Source of the DNA: Nostoc sp. NIES-4103
GTDB lineage: Bacteria > Cyanobacteriota > Cyanobacteriia > Cyanobacteriales > Nostocaceae
Direction of reading: 5' to 3'
Assembly: GCF_002368335.1 (NCBI RefSeq)
Contig: NZ_AP018288.1
Span: forward strand, 2,253,269-2,317,268
DNA: 64,000 nucleotides
Position 1 is the first letter of the stretch. Each line of letters begins with the position of its first letter. Position numbers and translations under genes: made by a program. The notes below the pieces were generated by a model. It saw nothing but the letters and a program-made list of their open reading frames with translations. It ran no database searches and was not told the origin of the DNA. This document shows, one piece after another, positions 62,658 to 64,000 of the stretch.

Positions 62658-63182
62658 TTACGAATTAGAACCATATTTATTGAATACTCCTACTCTGCCT
62701 TTGGAAGCAAAAGAAAATACAGTAAACGGGTCTTTTTGATTTCCTATTTCCATTCCTGGTGTTCCTACAGGCATTTGAGGTACAGTTAAGCCTGCAATTT
62801 TTGGCTTTTCTGCTAGCAGACGTTTAATATCGTCTGCTGGTACATGTCCTTCTATGACATATCCATTGATAATTGCTGTGTGACAAGAGGTCAAGTTATT
62901 GGGGATGTTGTACTTTTGTTTAACTTGTTCGATGTCAGTTGTGGGTATATTTTTAACTGCAAAACCTTGCTCTTTTAAGTGGTTCATCCACTTGCCACAA
63001 CAGGTACATTCAGGACTGTTATATACAGTGGCATTTGGAAAAACAGTTTGAGCATAACTTATAGGTGCATTGCTTGCAAAAATACTCAATATGCCTACTG
63101 TTATACAAATAGTTATTATGACTCTGGCAATTATATGCCGCCAGTTAATGAGATGTGAAAATAATTTGGCGTATTTAGACAT
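62658..63182 (-). CDS. DUF411 periplasmic metal-binding protein
   Basis: 174 residues. The N-terminal region (about 14-43) contains a signal peptide or anchor ending near SYAQ; the mature part has PECTCCGKWMNHLKEQGF with a Cys-x-Cys-Cys motif and LTSCHTAIINGY, the DUF411 signature. The family is linked to copper or other metal handling. Ends PFTVFSFASKGRVGVF. No metal-transport gene adjoins; it is close to the methyltransferase only by position. Confidence 0.85.
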   Translation of the reverse strand: MSKYAKLFSHLINWRHIIARVIITICITVGILSIFASNAPISYAQTVFPNATVYNSPECTCCGKWMNHLKEQGFAVKNIPTTDIEQVKQKYNIPNNLTSCHTAIINGYVIEGHVPADDIKRLLAEKPKIAGLTVPQMPVGTPGMEIGNQKDPFTVFSFASKGRVGVFNKYGSNS

Positions 63183-63209
63183 AAATTATCACTCAATTAT
63201 AAGTTGTAT

Positions 63210-63233
63210 GGGCACACAGCTAGCTGTGCGCCC
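63210..63233. terminator. GGGCACACAGCT/AGCTGTGCGCCC hairpin
   Basis: A 12-bp palindrome with one mismatch 35 bp after the methyltransferase stop (minus strand) and upstream of the DUF411 start. There is no T-run; could be a terminator or a regulatory palindrome. Confidence 0.5.
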
Positions 63234-63267
63234 CTACCGTTGACTAATGAATGTTATCAGTAATAAA

Positions 63268-63996
63268 TTAAAACCGGACTTTGTACAAGTCAAATAATTC
63301 TCCTGATTGACGTGTCACTACTTTAGCACCAGCGGCTTTAATTGTTTTTTCCCACTCAACTACAGGTTCTAAAAACACCTCAGCACCTAAATAGGTTTCT
63401 AAAACTGCCCAATCTTCTGCTAAGGGTTGTTGTGAATTGAGGATGTCAAATACAAATTGTCCATTTGGTTTTAATACTCGTTTGACTTCATCCAAGACAC
63501 TACTCCAATATTCCAGGGGATAATAACAACTAAATCCTGTGGCGATCGCTAAATCAAACTGGTCTGATGAGTAGTTTAATTGATACGCTGGGCCTAACTC
63601 AACTCCCTTGAATAGCTTTGAGTTCAACTGCGAACCACGGGAATTCAAAGTCTCCTGTGCTACAGTACTGATTTCTTGTCCATAAAAATATGCTTGCCAA
63701 TCTCGCCAAGGATAGATTAAAAAGCTGACACCGCAGCCTATATCTAAACAATGTTGATTTTTTTGAGGTTGAGCAATTTCCCAAAAAGGAGATACAATTC
63801 TCCCTGTCAATATGCCAGAAATCCATTCTTGATATATTGGCATTTCCTTGACTTCTGGTGGTAAGTCAAAGGTTTTGTTTTGATACTGCTGGTTAAAGCG
63901 ATATGCTACTTGCGCTTCCCGTTTTTGCCATTTTTCCGAAAGTGTGTAAGGTGTGTTTGAGGCAAACAGACGACTTTGAAACGGCTTTTTAGACAT
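63268..63996 (-). CDS. Class I SAM-dependent methyltransferase
   Basis: 242 residues, ATG 63996 near the window edge. Motif I CLDIGCGVSFLIYPWRDW, motif II YGQEIS, and FDLAIATGFSCYYPLEYW plus a late VKRVLKPNGQFVFDIL are standard for the Rossmann SAM fold. The N-terminus (SRLFASNTPYTLSEKWQKREAQVAYRFNQ) is helical. Similar cyanobacterial proteins are annotated only as methyltransferases. Substrate unknown. Confidence 0.9.
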   Translation of the reverse strand: MSKKPFQSRLFASNTPYTLSEKWQKREAQVAYRFNQQYQNKTFDLPPEVKEMPIYQEWISGILTGRIVSPFWEIAQPQKNQHCLDIGCGVSFLIYPWRDWQAYFYGQEISTVAQETLNSRGSQLNSKLFKGVELGPAYQLNYSSDQFDLAIATGFSCYYPLEYWSSVLDEVKRVLKPNGQFVFDILNSQQPLAEDWAVLETYLGAEVFLEPVVEWEKTIKAAGAKVVTRQSGELFDLYKVRF

Positions 63997-64000
63997 ATGG

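Overview
The window is chromosomal DNA of a filamentous, heterocyst-forming cyanobacterium (Nostocales). Evidence: many GCGATCGC (HIP1) sites, abundant heptameric short tandem repeats (STRRs), cyanobacterial families (homogentisate phytyltransferase, WGxxGxxG and PEP-CTERM proteins) and, most specifically, a hetF homologue preceded by a tandem array with TCCGGA boxes that matches the NsiR1 small-RNA locus of Anabaena/Nostoc. I cannot name the species.

Layout. 1-32.7 kb is mostly intact housekeeping DNA: an edge-truncated Ser/Thr kinase, GH57 glucanase, Nfu iron-sulfur scaffold, histidine kinase, RHH protein, lepA, a GT4 glycosyltransferase and a GH13 amylase-family enzyme (probable alpha-glucan metabolism), a cyanophycinase-like S51 peptidase, cysteine desulfurase, two tandem PD-(D/E)XK-like paralogues, a Bcp/PrxQ peroxiredoxin, homogentisate phytyltransferase plus a TPR protein, two glycosyltransferases (one only a fragment), cobA-hemD-coaE, a Uma2 protein, tldD, a large membrane protein, then three photolyase-family genes (a FAD domain and an N-terminal-like domain encoded separately, plus an FeS-type photolyase) and a SprT-like metalloprotein.

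32.7-47.8 kb is a decaying accessory island. Nearly every gene there is broken: a secreted protein with an in-frame TAA, a histidine kinase truncated at both ends, a frameshifted hemopexin-repeat gene, a gene with an in-frame TAG, a frameshifted small gene, a coiled-coil gene with several stops, and remnants of IS1634-like and IS4-like transposases. One IS5-family element has an intact transposase. The island also carries non-autonomous elements with target-site duplications (an 8-bp-TSD MITE family; an IS5-derived MITE) and two copies of an unfamiliar 71-nt palindromic unit, each sitting in the loop of what looks like a different intrinsic terminator. An AIPR-like (phage-defence related) gene and a DUF4394 PEP-CTERM gene lie here too.

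47.8-64 kb returns to ordinary genes: alpha/beta hydrolase, a WGxxGxxG repeat protein, tRNA-Val(UAC), a zinc-free type alcohol dehydrogenase/quinone reductase-like protein, a FadL-like porin, msrB, the NsiR1-like array with a translationally coupled 56-aa ORF and hetF, a very large RTX protein, a DUF411 metal-binding protein and a methyltransferase.

STRRs and MITEs have invaded gene ends: the stop codons of hemD, the 26.5-kb membrane protein and the 52.8-kb oxidoreductase lie inside STRRs, and the N-terminus of HemD is a repeat-encoded polyproline stretch. The strongest leads are the NsiR1/hetF locus with its coupled small ORF, the terminator-loop palindromes, the split photolyase genes and the MITE families.
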